Positions 26,038 through 35,305 of a stretch of DNA of 54,350 nucleotides are shown here, piece by piece. Where the stretch lies: NCBI GenBank assembly GCA_026400935.1, contig JAPLNX010000311.1, positions 1-54,350 of the forward strand, given 5' to 3'. The position numbers and the translations under genes are program-made. The notes under the pieces were generated by a model that had not been told where the DNA came from, did not search any database, and worked only from the letters and a program-made list of their open reading frames with translations. The stretch is from Planctomycetia bacterium. Its GTDB lineage: Bacteria; Planctomycetota; Planctomycetia; Planctomycetales; Planctomycetaceae. The first letter of the stretch is position 1. The number at the start of each line of letters is the position of its first letter.

Positions 26038-29025
26038 ATGCCGGCCGAATCGAACGACCGACACGCGATGCTATTCAGCGAATTTCTGCGATCGACCACG
26101 CGACTCATGGCAGCTCGCCCGTGGCTAACGTTGCTGGTTTTGTTGGGGCTGTGTGTCGCCAGCGGCGTTTACACATCGCGAAATTTGAAATTCAAAAATG
26201 ACCGTGCGGACTTGATCGATCCACAGGCAGATTTTCAACAACGCTGGCTGAATTACACCAAAAGCTTTGGTGAAGCGTCCGAGATCGTCGTGGTTTGCGA
26301 GGCGAAATCGTCAGACGTCATTCAGCAAGTGCTCGAAGATTTGGGAAAGCGGTTGCGGGCCGATCCAGATCACTTCCGCAACGTCATCTACAAAGTCGAA
26401 CACGAGCACCTGCGGCGGAAAGGTTTGCAATTCTTGTCTCCGGCCCAGTTGGAGATGTGTCTAACGCAGCTCAACGAAATGCGGCCGGTGATTCAGGGAG
26501 ATTGGGACCAAGTCAATTTGGAAGTGGTCCTGTCGCAGTTACTCCGGCGGATGTACTTGCTGAAACTGGCCGCAGCAGCGGGAGGGCCAGAGAGTTCCCC
26601 TAGCTCCGGACCGTCATCCAAGCAACTCATGCAAATGATCGGTCAGCATGTCACCGCCTTAGCGGTCAGCATGTCGGCCGCGTTAAAAGACCCCGAAGAC
26701 ACACGCAATCCGTGGCCGCAGTTGGTGCAAGTGGATGGCAGCTTGGCAGACATGGCGGCCAAGCCAACCTACTTCATGAATGACCGAGGAACACAGGGCT
26801 TCCTGCAAGTCGTTCCAATCGAAGACAAAGTCAACGTGCATAGCGCGTCAGTCGCGATCAACCGATTGCGTGAAGTTGTCGCCGACTTAAAAGCGGACCA
26901 TCCGCATGTAAAGATCGGACTGACTGGGATTCCAGTTCTCGAACATGATGAGATGGTACGATCGCAGTCGGACATGACGGTCTCGACGATCGTCTCTTGC
27001 GTAGGCGTTTTGTTGCTATTGCTGGCGGGCTTTCATGGATTTCGACATCCATTGTTGGCCATGATCATGCTTGCTGCCGGGTTACTCTGGTCATGCGCAT
27101 TCGCAACAGCATTCGTCGGGCACCTCACCATCTTGTCGGCTTCGTTTGCTGCCATTCTGATGGGTTTGGGAATCGACTTTGCGATTGTTTATCTCTCGCG
27201 ATACCTCGAACTTCGCCATGAAGGCCAAGGACTTGACGAGGCCATCAGCAACACGACGGCGTCGGTCGGTGCGAGCATTTTGACTGCAGCAATCACAACC
27301 TCACTCGCGTTTTACTGTGCGACATTCACGAAGTTCCTCGGAGTGGCGGAACTCGGCCTGATCGCTGGCGGCGGCGTGATACTTTGCGCGATTGCCTCGT
27401 TCCTGGTGCTGCCGCCGTTGCTGCAGATTGCTGACAAGAATGTTACTGCCGCAAAATTGCCGACACCGATCCAAGGGGATTGGTTGCGATCAGTCACAAT
27501 GCGTTTTCCCTGGGTTGTCACCGTTGGTGGGCTGTCGGTGTTGGTAATTGTCGGTTCGCGAGCAATTCAATGGCAAGATGGCTGGCCTCAATTCGCAATC
27601 AAGTACGACTACAACTTACTCAACCTTCAAGCGGTAGGTGTCGAATCGGTTGAGGTTCAGCATCGGATGTTCGAGGAATCAAAAGGCTCGTTGCTGTTCG
27701 CCGTCTCGTTAGCCGATTCAGCAGAGAAAGCTCGTTCGCTGAAAGCCGAATTTGAAAAGCTGCCGACTGTGCGCAAGGTCGAGGAACTCGCTTCGCACTT
27801 GCCGGCAAATCCACCCGAGAAAACGAAGTTACTCATCCAAGCGGTTCATTCTGAAGTCTCTCAACTCACCCCGGTGAAGTACGAACCGCGAGTCGTCAAT
27901 CCAGAAGCAATCGGCAAACTTGTCGAACGGTTATATGTAACTCTCTCGAATGGCGACGACGCGTGGGCCAAACAAGCCTCCGCTGCACTGGACGATTTCC
28001 TCGAACGCTTCAGTATCATGCCTGTAGAGCCACAGATTCATTTCTTAAATGAGTTTCAAGCTCGCATGAATTTCGCGTTGCATGCGCAGCTACAAGCCAT
28101 GGCAGATGCTTCGGATCCGGAACCGATCACGCTGGCTGATTTTCCTAAAGAACTTGTCTCACGTTTTGTCAGCCCCGAAGGTCAGTGGCTCTTACAAGTT
28201 TTCCCTAAGGAACAAATTTGGGACATCGAACCGCTCAAGGAATTTGTCGAAGACGTTCGCTCGCTCGACCCAGAAGCGACTGGCATTGCGATGCAAAACT
28301 ACGAAGCCTCGCTGCAAATCATGCACAGCTATCAAGACGCCGCCGCGTATGCGTTCATAGCCATCTGCATCACATTATTGATTGATCTGTTGGGACGCAG
28401 CCAAGCCGTTCGAGTTCTCATGCCCCCCGCACTAGTGATTGCGGTGATGTGGGGCTTGAGTCGCTGGAGCCATTGGGATGTCAGTTGGGAATTGCTCGGC
28501 GGACTGTATCTGGTGATGGCGGTTGTGATCGCACTCATGATCGACGCAGGAGCGGTCTTCTACTCGATGTTGGCGTTGCTCCCGCCCGTTGGCGGTGCGG
28601 CTATCATGTTTGGGTTGATGCGACAAATGCACGTCGATTTGAATCCCGCGAATCTCATCGTGTTGCCGCTGCTGTTGGGAATCGGCGTGGATGGTGGCGT
28701 GCATGTTGTGCATGATTTCCGACTGCAAACGAAACGTCGCTATCGCATATCCCCAAGCATCATCAATTCGCTCGTACTCACTTCAACAACAACAATGGTC
28801 GGCTTCGGCAGCATGTTGTTGGCCGCTCATCGCGGGCTTTACACGTTCGGCCTCGTGCTGACAATCGGCGTCGGAAGCTGCGTCTTCGTGTCGCTCGTTC
28901 CGCTCCCCGCAATTCTGACTCTGCTCGATCGACGCCGCCAAAAGCAGGCCGTTCATCATGTCCCTGAGCAAGCTCCGGAAATAGTTCCGCCAGAAGTTCT
29001 CAGCGCGATGCAATGCGTGGCGTAA
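26038..29025 (+). CDS. RND-superfamily (MMPL) transporter, HpnN-like
   Basis: 995 residues with two repeats of one plus five membrane segments: TM1 at about 28-46, a cluster near 315-470, TM7 near 495-515, a cluster near 775-965. Large periplasmic loops lie between. RND core motifs are GLGIDFAIVYLSRYLELR in the first half and GIGVDGGVHVVHDF in the second. The overall layout resembles the hopanoid-transporter HpnN/MMPL group, which moves lipids across the envelope. No hopanoid genes are seen here, so the substrate is unknown. An internal ATG at 26068 is an alternative start. Confidence 0.85.
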   Translation: MPAESNDRHAMLFSEFLRSTTRLMAARPWLTLLVLLGLCVASGVYTSRNLKFKNDRADLIDPQADFQQRWLNYTKSFGEASEIVVVCEAKSSDVIQQVLEDLGKRLRADPDHFRNVIYKVEHEHLRRKGLQFLSPAQLEMCLTQLNEMRPVIQGDWDQVNLEVVLSQLLRRMYLLKLAAAAGGPESSPSSGPSSKQLMQMIGQHVTALAVSMSAALKDPEDTRNPWPQLVQVDGSLADMAAKPTYFMNDRGTQGFLQVVPIEDKVNVHSASVAINRLREVVADLKADHPHVKIGLTGIPVLEHDEMVRSQSDMTVSTIVSCVGVLLLLLAGFHGFRHPLLAMIMLAAGLLWSCAFATAFVGHLTILSASFAAILMGLGIDFAIVYLSRYLELRHEGQGLDEAISNTTASVGASILTAAITTSLAFYCATFTKFLGVAELGLIAGGGVILCAIASFLVLPPLLQIADKNVTAAKLPTPIQGDWLRSVTMRFPWVVTVGGLSVLVIVGSRAIQWQDGWPQFAIKYDYNLLNLQAVGVESVEVQHRMFEESKGSLLFAVSLADSAEKARSLKAEFEKLPTVRKVEELASHLPANPPEKTKLLIQAVHSEVSQLTPVKYEPRVVNPEAIGKLVERLYVTLSNGDDAWAKQASAALDDFLERFSIMPVEPQIHFLNEFQARMNFALHAQLQAMADASDPEPITLADFPKELVSRFVSPEGQWLLQVFPKEQIWDIEPLKEFVEDVRSLDPEATGIAMQNYEASLQIMHSYQDAAAYAFIAICITLLIDLLGRSQAVRVLMPPALVIAVMWGLSRWSHWDVSWELLGGLYLVMAVVIALMIDAGAVFYSMLALLPPVGGAAIMFGLMRQMHVDLNPANLIVLPLLLGIGVDGGVHVVHDFRLQTKRRYRISPSIINSLVLTSTTTMVGFGSMLLAAHRGLYTFGLVLTIGVGSCVFVSLVPLPAILTLLDRRRQKQAVHHVPEQAPEIVPPEVLSAMQCVA

Positions 29026-29109
29026 GACGAGATTTACAAATAGTAGAACTGACCGGGATTATTCACGATGAAGTCAGTTGTGTTCACAAATCGCTTAACC
29101 GCAAGCCGC

Positions 29110-29168
29110 AGGCGTGCGCGATCACTCGTACAATGAGCAGCACCGCGATTTGCAAATCGCGCACGCCT
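29110..29168. repeat. palindromic repeat between convergent genes
   Basis: AGGCGTGCGCGAT (29110-29122) is inverted at 29156-29168. Inside it, 29144-29161 is a perfect 18-bp palindrome (CGCGATTTGCAAATCGCG). It lies in the 205-nt gap between the stops of the RND transporter and the CDF gene, so termination or an interspersed element is more likely than an operator. Confidence 0.75.
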
Positions 29169-29230
29169 TAAACGACTTCGATGCCAACGAGGCACTGTTG
29201 ATGAATAGTCCAGGCTAGCAGCTCGCCTGG

Positions 29231-30139
29231 TTAGTGACGTTCAACTTGGACTAATGCGGGCTCGTCAAACGGCTCCATGTGAATAAGTACGAATTGCACT
29301 TGAGGGACTGCCGATCGGATCGCTCCTTTTACTTGGCCACCTAAGTTGTGAGCGTCATGCAGCGACATTTGGGGCGCGGCTTGAACGTGAACGACCGCTT
29401 GAAATCCCAAACCAGTTTTGCGAACCGCCAACTTTTCGATCGCCAGAACTTCGGGGACTTGCTCGGCCGATCGTCGTACGAGGGCGATGATCTCTTCGTC
29501 GGCAGTGCGGTCCATGAGATCGTGCAGCGCGGGGCGTAGCATCAAAATGCCGTTGTAGGCAATGACCGCAGCAGCCACGAGCGCGGCCCAATCGTCCGCT
29601 GACTCCCAACCCGGTCCGCCCCAAAGTGCGACAGCAATCCCAACAAACGCTGCTGCGGAAGTGATCGCATCACTCATGTGATGCCACGCGTCGGCTCGCA
29701 CAGCCGTGCTGCCAATCTGCTCGCCGACGACAAGCACGCGACGAGATAAGACGAGTTTGATTAGGACGACGGTCACCAGTACCGCCAACGTCCAGGGAGC
29801 GGGAATCAAATGCGGAGTCAAAATCTCTCGAACGGATTGCACTGCAATCCCCACAGCAGCCCCCAAGATCATTAACGCCACGACTGCTGCCGCCAATGAT
29901 TCGGCTTTTCCATAACCAAACGGGTATTCCTCATCAGGATCGCGGCCAGCGATGTGTAACCCGCCCCACACCACCAGCGATCCAAATATGTCTGTCGCCG
30001 ATTCCACAGCGTCAGCAATCAAGACATACGAATTCCCAACGACTCCGGCGATGAACTTGACGATCGCCAAGCCAACATTCACCAACACGCCCCACTGCAC
30101 GGCTCGAATGCCACCACTGGTCTGCATCTGCGATCCCAA
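29231..30139 (-). CDS. cation diffusion facilitator (CDF) metal transporter
   Basis: 302 residues. Six membrane segments and a cytoplasmic C-terminal domain. The two metal-site motifs are in TM2 (LIADAVESATDIFGS) and TM5 (DAWHHMSDAITS). The TM2 His is Asp here, giving a DxxxD/HxxxD site as in Fe/Mn-type or MamM-like CDF proteins, so the metal may not be zinc. It exports divalent cations against H+. Start: TTG at 30139 is preferred over the ATG at 30127 because AGGAG sits 6 nt before the TTG but 18 nt before the ATG. Confidence 0.93.
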   Translation of the reverse strand: MGSQMQTSGGIRAVQWGVLVNVGLAIVKFIAGVVGNSYVLIADAVESATDIFGSLVVWGGLHIAGRDPDEEYPFGYGKAESLAAAVVALMILGAAVGIAVQSVREILTPHLIPAPWTLAVLVTVVLIKLVLSRRVLVVGEQIGSTAVRADAWHHMSDAITSAAAFVGIAVALWGGPGWESADDWAALVAAAVIAYNGILMLRPALHDLMDRTADEEIIALVRRSAEQVPEVLAIEKLAVRKTGLGFQAVVHVQAAPQMSLHDAHNLGGQVKGAIRSAVPQVQFVLIHMEPFDEPALVQVERH

Positions 30140-30265
30140 ATCGTTCTCCTCTGAAGTTCAGACTCTCGTCCGTGCGGCGCAGCTTGTCTCTATTGGGGAC
30201 CTGAAGCACAAGGAAGACGCGAATTCATTTCGAAATGCATCGCCTCGTCGTCTCGTTTCATTCAA

Positions 30266-31399
30266 TCATCCGCGGTCAGGCAACGGCACAAACGCACGTG
30301 GCATTGCTCCGATATAGTTTGATCGGGGCTGAATGAGGCGATTGGCGGATTGTTGTTCAATGAAGTGTGCCGACCAACCAATGACGCGAGCCGCGGCAAA
30401 GAGCGGCGTGAATAGTTCTGCATCAAAACCGAGCGAGTGATAAATGCGTGCCGTCGGCCAATCGACATTCGGACGCAATTGTTTGTGCTGCCACATCGCC
30501 GCTTCGATGACGTCGGCGATCTCTTCGAGTTGCTGTTGCTCGTCACTCGTCGCAAGTTCCCGGCTGACTTCCTTCAACAATTCAGCACGAGGATCGGGGC
30601 GATCACGATAGACTCGATGACCGAAACCGGCGATTCGACGCTTCTTGGAAATTACGTCCCGCACGGACTTCTCCGCATCAGACGGCGATTGCACTTGCTG
30701 GATTTCCTCCCACACATTTTCAATCGCCCCACCATGCAACGCGCCCTTCAACGCGCCGACCGCTGCGGTCACGGCAGAATGCAAATCGGAACCGGTCGAG
30801 GCGACGATGCGAGCGGTAAATGTTGACGCGTTGAATTCGTGATCGGCGTAACAAATCATCGTCCGTTCCAAAGCTCGCTCGTCACGAGCACTCGGCAGAC
30901 GACCGTGAAGCAGCGACAAGAAGTTGCCCGCAAAACTCAATTCGGAATCCGGCTCAACCAACTCCAGCCCGCGAGTCAGTCGATGTCGCGCCGCAATCAA
31001 CACCGGAATCTGACTAAGCAACCGAATCGCCTTGCCGAGATTCGCAGTGGCATCGTTCTCGTTAACTTGGAGATCGAAATGCCCCAACGCGCTGATTGAA
31101 GTTCTCAAAACATCAATCGGCGGAATGTGCAAAGGCAATTCGTGCAACAACTGAATGACGGCGTCTGGAACCTCGTCGGATTCCGCCAAGATCGCACGAA
31201 AGTCGGCGAGCGATTCCTCCGTCGGCAGCTCTCCATGCAACAACAAATACGCGACCTCGGTAAACGTCGCATCGCGGGCCAGTTCTTCAATCGCATAACC
31301 GCGATAATGCAACCCGTTATTGAGCGTGCTGATCGCCGTCTCTCCCGCGATTACGCCGTCCAAACCGGTGACCTTCTGCTTGTCCGTCATGTGCTTCAT
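30266..31399 (-). CDS. gltA: citrate synthase (or 2-methylcitrate synthase)
   Basis: 377 residues, the short type II-like bacterial/archaeal length. It condenses oxaloacetate with acetyl-CoA at entry to the TCA cycle. Active-site elements: HRLTRGLELV, YADHEFNASTF, GALKGALHGGAIENV (His), GFGHRVYRDRPDPRA (His/Arg), and PNVDWPTARIYHSLG (Asp). Sequence alone does not separate citrate from 2-methylcitrate synthase, and no prp genes lie nearby. It follows slyX by 23 nt in the same direction, suggesting an operon. Confidence 0.93.
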   Translation of the reverse strand: MKHMTDKQKVTGLDGVIAGETAISTLNNGLHYRGYAIEELARDATFTEVAYLLLHGELPTEESLADFRAILAESDEVPDAVIQLLHELPLHIPPIDVLRTSISALGHFDLQVNENDATANLGKAIRLLSQIPVLIAARHRLTRGLELVEPDSELSFAGNFLSLLHGRLPSARDERALERTMICYADHEFNASTFTARIVASTGSDLHSAVTAAVGALKGALHGGAIENVWEEIQQVQSPSDAEKSVRDVISKKRRIAGFGHRVYRDRPDPRAELLKEVSRELATSDEQQQLEEIADVIEAAMWQHKQLRPNVDWPTARIYHSLGFDAELFTPLFAAARVIGWSAHFIEQQSANRLIQPRSNYIGAMPRAFVPLPDRG

Positions 31400-31422
31400 C
31401 GCGCACGCTTCGAGCGTGATTC

Positions 31423-31644
31423 TTAATAGTGCGGGGGTTGCTCAGCCAGAGGATCGCGTTCTTCAGTCCCGTCCACCTCCGTCGCAAAACGCTCACCCAA
31501 ACGCTGCACTTCTTTTTTTAGTGTGTCGATCTCCGCCTGCTGCCGCCAAATGACTCCGCTCAGCGAATCAAAGTCACGCTGCAAGTGCATCAAAAGCGAC
31601 TCAACGTTTTCAACGCGATCTTCAGGAGCAGGGCTGATTGGCAT
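31423..31644 (-). CDS. slyX: SlyX-family small coiled-coil protein
   Basis: 73 residues. A single helical coiled coil with ESLLMHLQRDFDSLSGVIWRQQAEIDTL-like heptads and the diagnostic C-terminus EQPPHY. SlyX is widespread but of unknown function. Its position 23 nt upstream of citrate synthase may drive co-expression. Confidence 0.85.
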   Translation of the reverse strand: MPISPAPEDRVENVESLLMHLQRDFDSLSGVIWRQQAEIDTLKKEVQRLGERFATEVDGTEERDPLAEQPPHY

Positions 31645-31710
31645 GATGCCTCAAACAAGAATGACAGAACTTGGTACGGACTTCGTCCGCCATCCAATTG
31701 GAAACTCTCC

Positions 31711-31766
31711 GCGAACTTCTCGCCTCAGTGGGAAATCAAATTATCCCACAGAGGCGCAGTGTTCGC
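31711..31766. repeat. imperfect inverted repeat upstream of slyX
   Basis: GCGAACTTCTCGCCTCAGTGGGA (31711-31733) pairs with 31744-31766 at 18 of 23 positions around a 10-nt AT-rich loop. It lies between the stop of the WD40 gene (31798) and the slyX start (31644), so it could terminate the former. Confidence 0.5.
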
Positions 31767-31797
31767 CGAGAAGACGAGCTGTTTCTGAGGTCAAACA

Positions 31798-34674
31798 TCA
31801 TTGTGCTGGCTCCGTCTGCGCGACCTGCCCAGCTCTTCGAACAATTAACCGAACGGGGCGCGACGCCTGATTTCCTTCTTGCTGCGAAACACCGTAAATC
31901 AATCGGCTAGTCTCCGGCACCCAACTTGAAGCAGTGATAAAGATTTGTCGTTCGGTTTCCCCTTGCCTGATCATCACGCCGCTCAATCCGAGATTATCCA
32001 CGATCACGCCGTGCGGCAGGTTGTCGACATCAAAGCGCTGCTCGTTTTTGAAGTCATTGAACCGGTCAATACGCAAAATTGCCGGAACTGTGGTCCCGGG
32101 AGCAATGACGAGTTCTGGAATTCCATCATTGCCGACCGTTGTTTGCGTCGCGGTTCCGGCTAGCTGAGGCTGATCCGGCGACAAGGTCACGATGAACTTG
32201 GGCCGATCCGCTACTTTGATTTCGCCGAGGTTTCCCGCCTCTTTCACCACGGGGACTTCATGCACGAGTCCGGTCGCCGTCACTTTGACTTGCGACCACA
32301 CTTCCTTTGCCGGAGCTTTCTCTTTCGCATCAAGCGAGTTGCTCAACACGGCCTTTGCTTGCAGATGTCCCGCTTGAATGACGACCGGTGACGAAATCGA
32401 AAAGCCTTCAGGCAGTCCCGCCACGTCAATGCGCACTTCACCATCGAAACCATCCGTGCGATCAATCTGAAACGTCACTCGCGTTCCGCTGCCGAGCCCA
32501 ACCGTCGCATCACGACCGCCGGTGATCGATGGAGTAAAGTCCGGACGCGGCTCACGAATCGTCAGCGAATAGAGATGCTTGTCGCTCCCCGTGCCGAGCA
32601 CATCGGTCACTCGCACCAGATACTCGCCGTCGCTCGGTGCCTTAAACGTCAAGCGGCTATCGCTGCCAAGTTTTCGATCACCGTCATCGTCGTTCTCAAA
32701 TACCAGCGGAAAGACCGGCAGACCGTTGTCGATGAGCTTTGCGCCGACCGAATACGGCTCGACGATGTAGCAGACTTCATCCAACGCATGAATTGTCGCG
32801 CTCGTATCGAAGTAACAGATTCGCTTGCCGTTGTTATACATCTGCATGCCGGAGTCCGGCCCCTGCGGCATCCGGAACGTCTTGAGCACTTCACCGCCGA
32901 TGTAGAGAAACTGGTTGAGGCCCATTTCCTCCCAGTTTTTCAGCCGGATGTCTGGACCGCTTGAATCGATCGGGCGGAACTCATTAAACGTCTCTCGCAC
33001 CGCTTGCAAAACCAATCGTGGTACAGGACGGCCATCAGAATGGAGAACTTCAATGCGCGTATCAATCGGTGACTTCATTCGCGACCCGTTGGTTTCGATC
33101 ATCCAATCTTGGCCGGCCTTCGCCGAGAAGCGAAACAAGTCCACGTCACCCGACTGACCAATCACACCGTTGACCGTTACGGGGACTGCAACCTTCTGGC
33201 CAGTTGCCGGATCATTGTTCGGTTCCGCTTCAGCAACTTCGATCAGCTTCGGCGAATCGGCATGAGGCTTCGGCACCGGATCGCCGGTCAAAGGCGTTGA
33301 CGTGACAAGGCCCTCCCCTGCCCCGGCAATCACATAGCTTGCTAGCGAACCATCCAAGCGACCGACCAACAACTGACCGCTGTCCGGTGAGATTGCCAGA
33401 GCTTGCGGCCAGTCAGGCTGAGTCTCCAGCACCTTGAGTTGTGTGTACGAATTCGTCTCCCACAACTTGATGCGTCGATCCTCCGCCGACGAAACCAACG
33501 TCTTCCCATCCGGCGAGAAAGCGAGCTTCAGAATCCCTCCCTCGTGAGCATACCGAGCGTACGCAATCGGATTCGTCCCTTCCTTGCCACCGGCCGTGAT
33601 GTCCCAAACTCGAATCCGCTTATCACTTCCTGCCGCGACGACTCGCTTGCCATCCAGACTAAAAGCTACTGCATACTGTTCCTTCTCCGGTTGATTGAGC
33701 GTATCGAGCCGCTCGCCGGTTGCGACATTCCACAGCTTCACCGTTCGATCACCGCTAGCTGTTGCCAGCATTTGGCCGTTCGGATGAAACGCGACATTAT
33801 ACACTGCGTCATTATGGCCATGCAGCGTGCGAACTTCATTCCCCGTTGCGACGTCCCATAGTTTGACCTTTTGGTCATAGCTCCCGGTCGCGAGCAACTT
33901 TCCATCAGGACTCAACTCCGCCGCATAGATCGCATCCCGGTGCCCTTGAATCACACGGATCAACGAACCATCGGCCACGTTGAAGAGCCGCACTTCGCCA
34001 AAGAGTCCCGGCTCCCCCGCCGCCGCGAAGACGATCGTGCCATCAAGTGAGAGACCAACATCGTTCACAACACCCCGCAAATCTTTGAGCACGCTGCCGG
34101 GCTTCAACGTGAGGGGCGATTCCTTCTGTTGAGTGACCGTCAGCATTTCAATCTGCCCATGCCGAGCGACCGCGACTCGCGAACCTTCTCGCGACCAAGC
34201 CACCGCTTGAATCGGCTGCCGCACGTTTCCGTTCGTGGCAATCTTGGGAGTCACAAGCAACGTCGGATCGGGAATTTGACCGCTCGGCCCTTTCGCCCCC
34301 GCATCAACCCACGCTTTGAGAATCGCAATCTCTTCTGGCTTCGGCCCCGCGTTCCCGTTTGGCGGCATCACCGGCTTAACCTTCTTCTCCACCGTCAGCA
34401 CCAGCCGACTCAAGTCGCTCTTCCCCGGAACAATCACCGCGCCGCGTTTGCTCCCTTTGAAAGTCGAGTCAAACGACTCCAGAACCAGCCCCCCTTCCTT
34501 CTCATCCGCGTTATGGCAGCCGTTGCAGTACTTCTTAAAGATCGGAGCCACCTGCAAATTAAAATCCGGCCCAGCCGACTTGGTCTCGTCCGCCAGAACT
34601 ACACTGCTCCACAGCAGCCCGCACCACAACAGTCCGCAGAGACCCAGCATCCGAACCATGATTTTGAGTGGCAT
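31798..34674 (-). CDS. exported planctomycete-type cytochrome c / WD40 protein
   Basis: 958 residues from the ATG at 34674 (MPLKIMVRML), which directly precedes a signal peptide ending near SSVVLADE; ATGs up to 34728 are possible. A planctomycete cytochrome c domain follows (FKKYCNGCHNADEKEGG, one CxxCH haem site; distal MPP in VKPVMPPNG). A WD40 beta-propeller of about seven blades spans about residues 150-450 (DGKLLATGSYDQKVKLWD, DRTVKLWNV). After it come PPC-like beta-sandwich domains (AEPNNDPATGQKV) and further Ig-like regions. A periplasmic redox or binding role is likely, as in planctomycete PSCyt1 proteins that accompany DUF1549/DUF1553 genes, but these are absent here. Confidence 0.88.
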   Translation of the reverse strand: MPLKIMVRMLGLCGLLWCGLLWSSVVLADETKSAGPDFNLQVAPIFKKYCNGCHNADEKEGGLVLESFDSTFKGSKRGAVIVPGKSDLSRLVLTVEKKVKPVMPPNGNAGPKPEEIAILKAWVDAGAKGPSGQIPDPTLLVTPKIATNGNVRQPIQAVAWSREGSRVAVARHGQIEMLTVTQQKESPLTLKPGSVLKDLRGVVNDVGLSLDGTIVFAAAGEPGLFGEVRLFNVADGSLIRVIQGHRDAIYAAELSPDGKLLATGSYDQKVKLWDVATGNEVRTLHGHNDAVYNVAFHPNGQMLATASGDRTVKLWNVATGERLDTLNQPEKEQYAVAFSLDGKRVVAAGSDKRIRVWDITAGGKEGTNPIAYARYAHEGGILKLAFSPDGKTLVSSAEDRRIKLWETNSYTQLKVLETQPDWPQALAISPDSGQLLVGRLDGSLASYVIAGAGEGLVTSTPLTGDPVPKPHADSPKLIEVAEAEPNNDPATGQKVAVPVTVNGVIGQSGDVDLFRFSAKAGQDWMIETNGSRMKSPIDTRIEVLHSDGRPVPRLVLQAVRETFNEFRPIDSSGPDIRLKNWEEMGLNQFLYIGGEVLKTFRMPQGPDSGMQMYNNGKRICYFDTSATIHALDEVCYIVEPYSVGAKLIDNGLPVFPLVFENDDDGDRKLGSDSRLTFKAPSDGEYLVRVTDVLGTGSDKHLYSLTIREPRPDFTPSITGGRDATVGLGSGTRVTFQIDRTDGFDGEVRIDVAGLPEGFSISSPVVIQAGHLQAKAVLSNSLDAKEKAPAKEVWSQVKVTATGLVHEVPVVKEAGNLGEIKVADRPKFIVTLSPDQPQLAGTATQTTVGNDGIPELVIAPGTTVPAILRIDRFNDFKNEQRFDVDNLPHGVIVDNLGLSGVMIRQGETERQIFITASSWVPETSRLIYGVSQQEGNQASRPVRLIVRRAGQVAQTEPAQ

Positions 34675-34871
34675 CGCTTTGTCGCTTTCCATCATCCAAA
34701 CGCGCACGATCAACGTGCAAAGATTCAATACTCAGCGCATCGAACAAGAGTCAGAAGTTCGCGGCCAGAATGATATCGCCCGCCCATCGTTTCTCGCGAG
34801 CATCGCACGAATCATTGAAGCGAAGAACGGCGTACTGCGTTGGTTCGCGGACTCGCCTGCATCATTGAGTC

Positions 34872-35009
34872 ATGAACCGGTTCTTAGAGCATCTCAATGG
34901 CCGCTTTGGTCATTTCATCCGGACCAAACATTGGGCCGAGCAACGGGAAAGCCGACTGCTTCAAGGGAAACGTTGCCGTGGCTTATCCCGGAGGAATTGC
35001 AGCGATTAG
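34872..35009 (+). CDS. short open frame, possible gene remnant
   Basis: 45 residues from ATG (MNRFLEHLNGRFGHFIRTK) to TAG. The sequence is basic and helix-like, with no ribosome site or recognisable family. It lies next to palindromic repeats and may be the eroded end of a gene or a chance frame. Confidence 0.2.
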   Translation: MNRFLEHLNGRFGHFIRTKHWAEQRESRLLQGKRCRGLSRRNCSD

Positions 35010-35030
35010 CCGGAACTGGCACTCAAGTAA

Positions 35031-35129
35031 GGGGTCAGGCACCGCAGAATTCAGAATTGGCGGAAGTGTGCGTCGGAGGTGAGTGACGTGTTGTTCCCGC
35101 CAATTCTGAATTCTGCGGTGCCTGACCCC
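35031..35129. repeat. perfect 33-bp inverted repeat
   Basis: 35031-35063 (starting GGGGTCAGGCACCGCAGAAT) is exactly inverted at 35097-35129 with a 33-nt spacer. The terminal GGTGCCTGACCCC recurs at 35285-35297. Such GTCAGGCACC palindromes look like the REP/BIME-type elements mobilised by RAYT transposases, although no transposase gene is in the window. Confidence 0.9.
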
Positions 35130-35175
35130 AATCTCATTCAATCTCATTCCGGGGTAGGGTACCGTTGAAAAACAG

Positions 35176-35279
35176 AGGTAGGGTGGGACCAGCTCGCTTC
35201 GAGCGCCGGCCCACCAGCAGAAGTGATGGAGTTTGATGGTGGGCCGGCGCGGCGATGCGCCGCTGGTCCCACCCTACCT
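35176..35279. repeat. compound inverted repeat nested between copies of a direct repeat
   Basis: AGGTAGGGTGGGACCAGC (35176-35193) is inverted at 35262-35279, and GCGCCGGCCCACCA (35203-35216) at 35237-35250; small side hairpins lie between. The block sits between 35113-35142 and 35281-35310, which match at 29 of 30 positions, as if one palindrome had inserted into another. Confidence 0.85.
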
Positions 35280-35305
35280 CCTGCGGTGCCTGACCCCAAT
35301 CTCTT

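Larger units (their letters stand above)
34675..35305. other. 631-nt intergenic region with nested palindromes
   Basis: It contains two long inverted repeats (35031-35129 and 35176-35279), a 30-bp direct repeat (35113-35142 and 35281-35310), and one short open frame (34872-35009). The promoter of the minus-strand cytochrome/WD40 gene must lie in the part closest to 34674. Confidence 0.7.

Noticed and set aside
29144-29161. 18-bp perfect palindrome as a transcription-factor operator
   Set aside because: It lies between two converging gene ends inside a larger inverted repeat, so a repeat element or terminator explains it better.
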